From the NCBI GenBank assembly GCA_040752395.1, contig JBFMHD010000041.1, positions 1,582 to 16,355 on the forward strand: a stretch of 14,774 nucleotides of DNA. The letters are read 5' to 3'. The notes under the pieces are model-generated. The model did not search any database. It saw nothing but the letters and a program-made list of their open reading frames with translations, and was not told the DNA's origin. The position numbers and the translations under genes are program-made. Positions 14,392 to 14,774 of this stretch are shown here, piece after piece; the first letter of the stretch is position 1; each line of letters opens with the position of its first letter. This stretch comes from JBFMHD01 sp040752395 [NCBI: Candidatus Hydrogenedentota bacterium] (lineage in GTDB: Bacteria > JBFMHD01).

Positions 14392-14409
14392 TTCCGTTAT
14401 CTTGCTTCT
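14392..14409 (-). repeat. 18-nt element, copy 2
   Basis: This is the exact inverted copy of 11921-11938. It lies in the leader between the penicillin-binding-protein promoter and start codon. Confidence 0.8.
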
Positions 14410-14420
14410 AAATAATAAGT

Positions 14421-14450
14421 ATTTTACTTGACAAATTTAGTCAATAGCAA
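14421..14450 (-). promoter_or_regulatory. Possible promoter of the penicillin-binding-protein gene
   Basis: On the minus strand TTGCTA (14450-14445) and TAAAAT (14426-14421) are 18 nt apart, giving a leader of roughly 60 nt that contains the 18-nt repeat. An alternative -35, TTGACT (14444-14439), with TACTTA as -10 at 17 nt, is also possible. The region fully overlaps the opposing YceD promoter. Confidence 0.35.
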
Positions 14451-14457
14451 TTATCAT
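14428..14457 (+). promoter_or_regulatory. Strong sigma70-type promoter of the YceD-family gene
   Basis: TTGACA (14428-14433, consensus) and TATCAT (14452-14457, 5 of 6) are 18 nt apart. The expected transcription start is at 14463-14465, coinciding with the ATG at 14464, and no Shine-Dalgarno is present, which points to a leaderless mRNA. A dyad TTGAC-N7-GTCAA (14428-14444) starts at the -35 and could be an operator. Confidence 0.65.
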
Positions 14458-14463
14458 AATAAG

Positions 14464-14774
14464 ATGAAATTAAATTTTAAAGACATATTAAAAGAAACAG
14501 ATAAGAGGGAGGAAGATACTTACTTCGAATTCATTACCTGTATACCATCTGCCGACTTTGATAATATTGAAGAAAAAAGTGATTTTAGATATGAGTCTGA
14601 TATTAGTTTGACTATAATCTCACGAAGATTGACAGATGAAGAGATGGAAATCAAAGTGAAACTCAGTGTGATTTATTCGATGGAATGTTCACGATGTTTT
14701 GAAAGAACGAATAAAGAAAGTATCTTAAATGAGGTGATGTTTTATATAGGGAATAAGATAGAACTCGAGAAAAA
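14464..14774 (+). CDS. yceD: YceD/DUF177-family protein, N-terminal 103 residues (cut by window edge)
   Basis: This is an open frame of 103 codons running off the right edge with no stop. It begins MKLNFKDILKETDKREEDTY, typical of the DUF177/YceD family. The family's conserved cysteine pair is Cys75 and Cys78 in MECSRCFE, after the beta-rich segment. Family members are nucleic-acid- and ribosome-related proteins, usually encoded just before rpmF (ribosomal protein L32) and the fatty-acid/phospholipid genes plsX and fabH. Those would be expected just beyond the window, but I cannot see them. No ribosome-binding site precedes the ATG; the promoter geometry implies leaderless translation. Divergent from the penicillin-binding-protein gene across a 109-nt spacer. 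The family call is good, based on start, CxxC placement and length so far. Confidence 0.78.
   Translation, partial: MKLNFKDILKETDKREEDTYFEFITCIPSADFDNIEEKSDFRYESDISLTIISRRLTDEEMEIKVKLSVIYSMECSRCFERTNKESILNEVMFYIGNKIELEK

Noticed and set aside
11921-14409. Insertion sequence or transposon bounded by the 18-nt inverted copies
   Set aside because: The enclosed gene is an intact housekeeping PBP, there is no transposase, and no target-site duplication is evident.

Overview
The window is an A+T-rich stretch of bacterial chromosome with ten genes. Nine are complete and one runs off the right edge. Gene content (bifunctional class A penicillin-binding protein, NtrC-type two-component system, YceD/DUF177 protein) shows a peptidoglycan-making bacterium. 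The endonuclease Q-like PHP protein next to a compact UvrD-type helicase, and the repeat-rich spacers, remind me of uncultivated lineages such as Omnitrophota-like bacteria. That is only an impression, and I do not assign a phylum from sequence alone. There are no tRNA or rRNA genes, no insertion sequence, no CRISPR array and no spacer longer than about 230 bases.

Layout. (1) Positions 84-1578, plus strand: a two-gene unit of a cyclic-nucleotide-binding protein with a C-terminal zinc ribbon and a radical SAM protein, joined by an ATGA overlap. (2) Positions 1573-8189, minus strand, read from right to left: NCS1 nucleobase/allantoin-type permease, then two tandem zinc-ribbon plus coiled-coil proteins, then an endonuclease Q-family PHP protein, then a UvrD/Rep-type SF1 helicase. 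The first four are joined by gaps of +5 nt or less, down to a 1-nt overlap; the helicase follows after 75 nt. (3) Positions 8347-11863, minus strand: a sigma54-type response regulator followed by its Cache/PAS sensor histidine kinase. (4) Positions 12093-14354, minus strand: penicillin-binding protein 1A. (5) Position 14464 onward, plus strand: the start of a YceD/DUF177 gene, divergent from the PBP gene.

How the genes may work together. The most interesting part is region 2. Endonuclease Q nicks DNA 5' of deaminated bases and abasic sites, and an SF1A helicase could unwind from that nick. The two coiled-coil proteins with N-terminal zinc ribbons are translationally locked between permease and nuclease and have no function I recognise. 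I propose that nuclease, helicase and the two zinc-ribbon rods form a DNA-processing module. The two-component system just upstream, whose kinase has an extracytoplasmic Cache-like sensor, is a candidate regulator of the permease. Its leader shares a 32-nt element and a 49-nt repeat with the leader of the permease gene.

Spacers. Almost every intergenic gap is built of short degenerate 7-8 bp tandem units. Larger copies (49 nt, 48 identical; 32 nt, 29 identical; 18 nt in inverted orientation) recur at several places. The YceD gene appears to be transcribed from a near-consensus promoter that puts the start site at the ATG, so its mRNA is probably leaderless.
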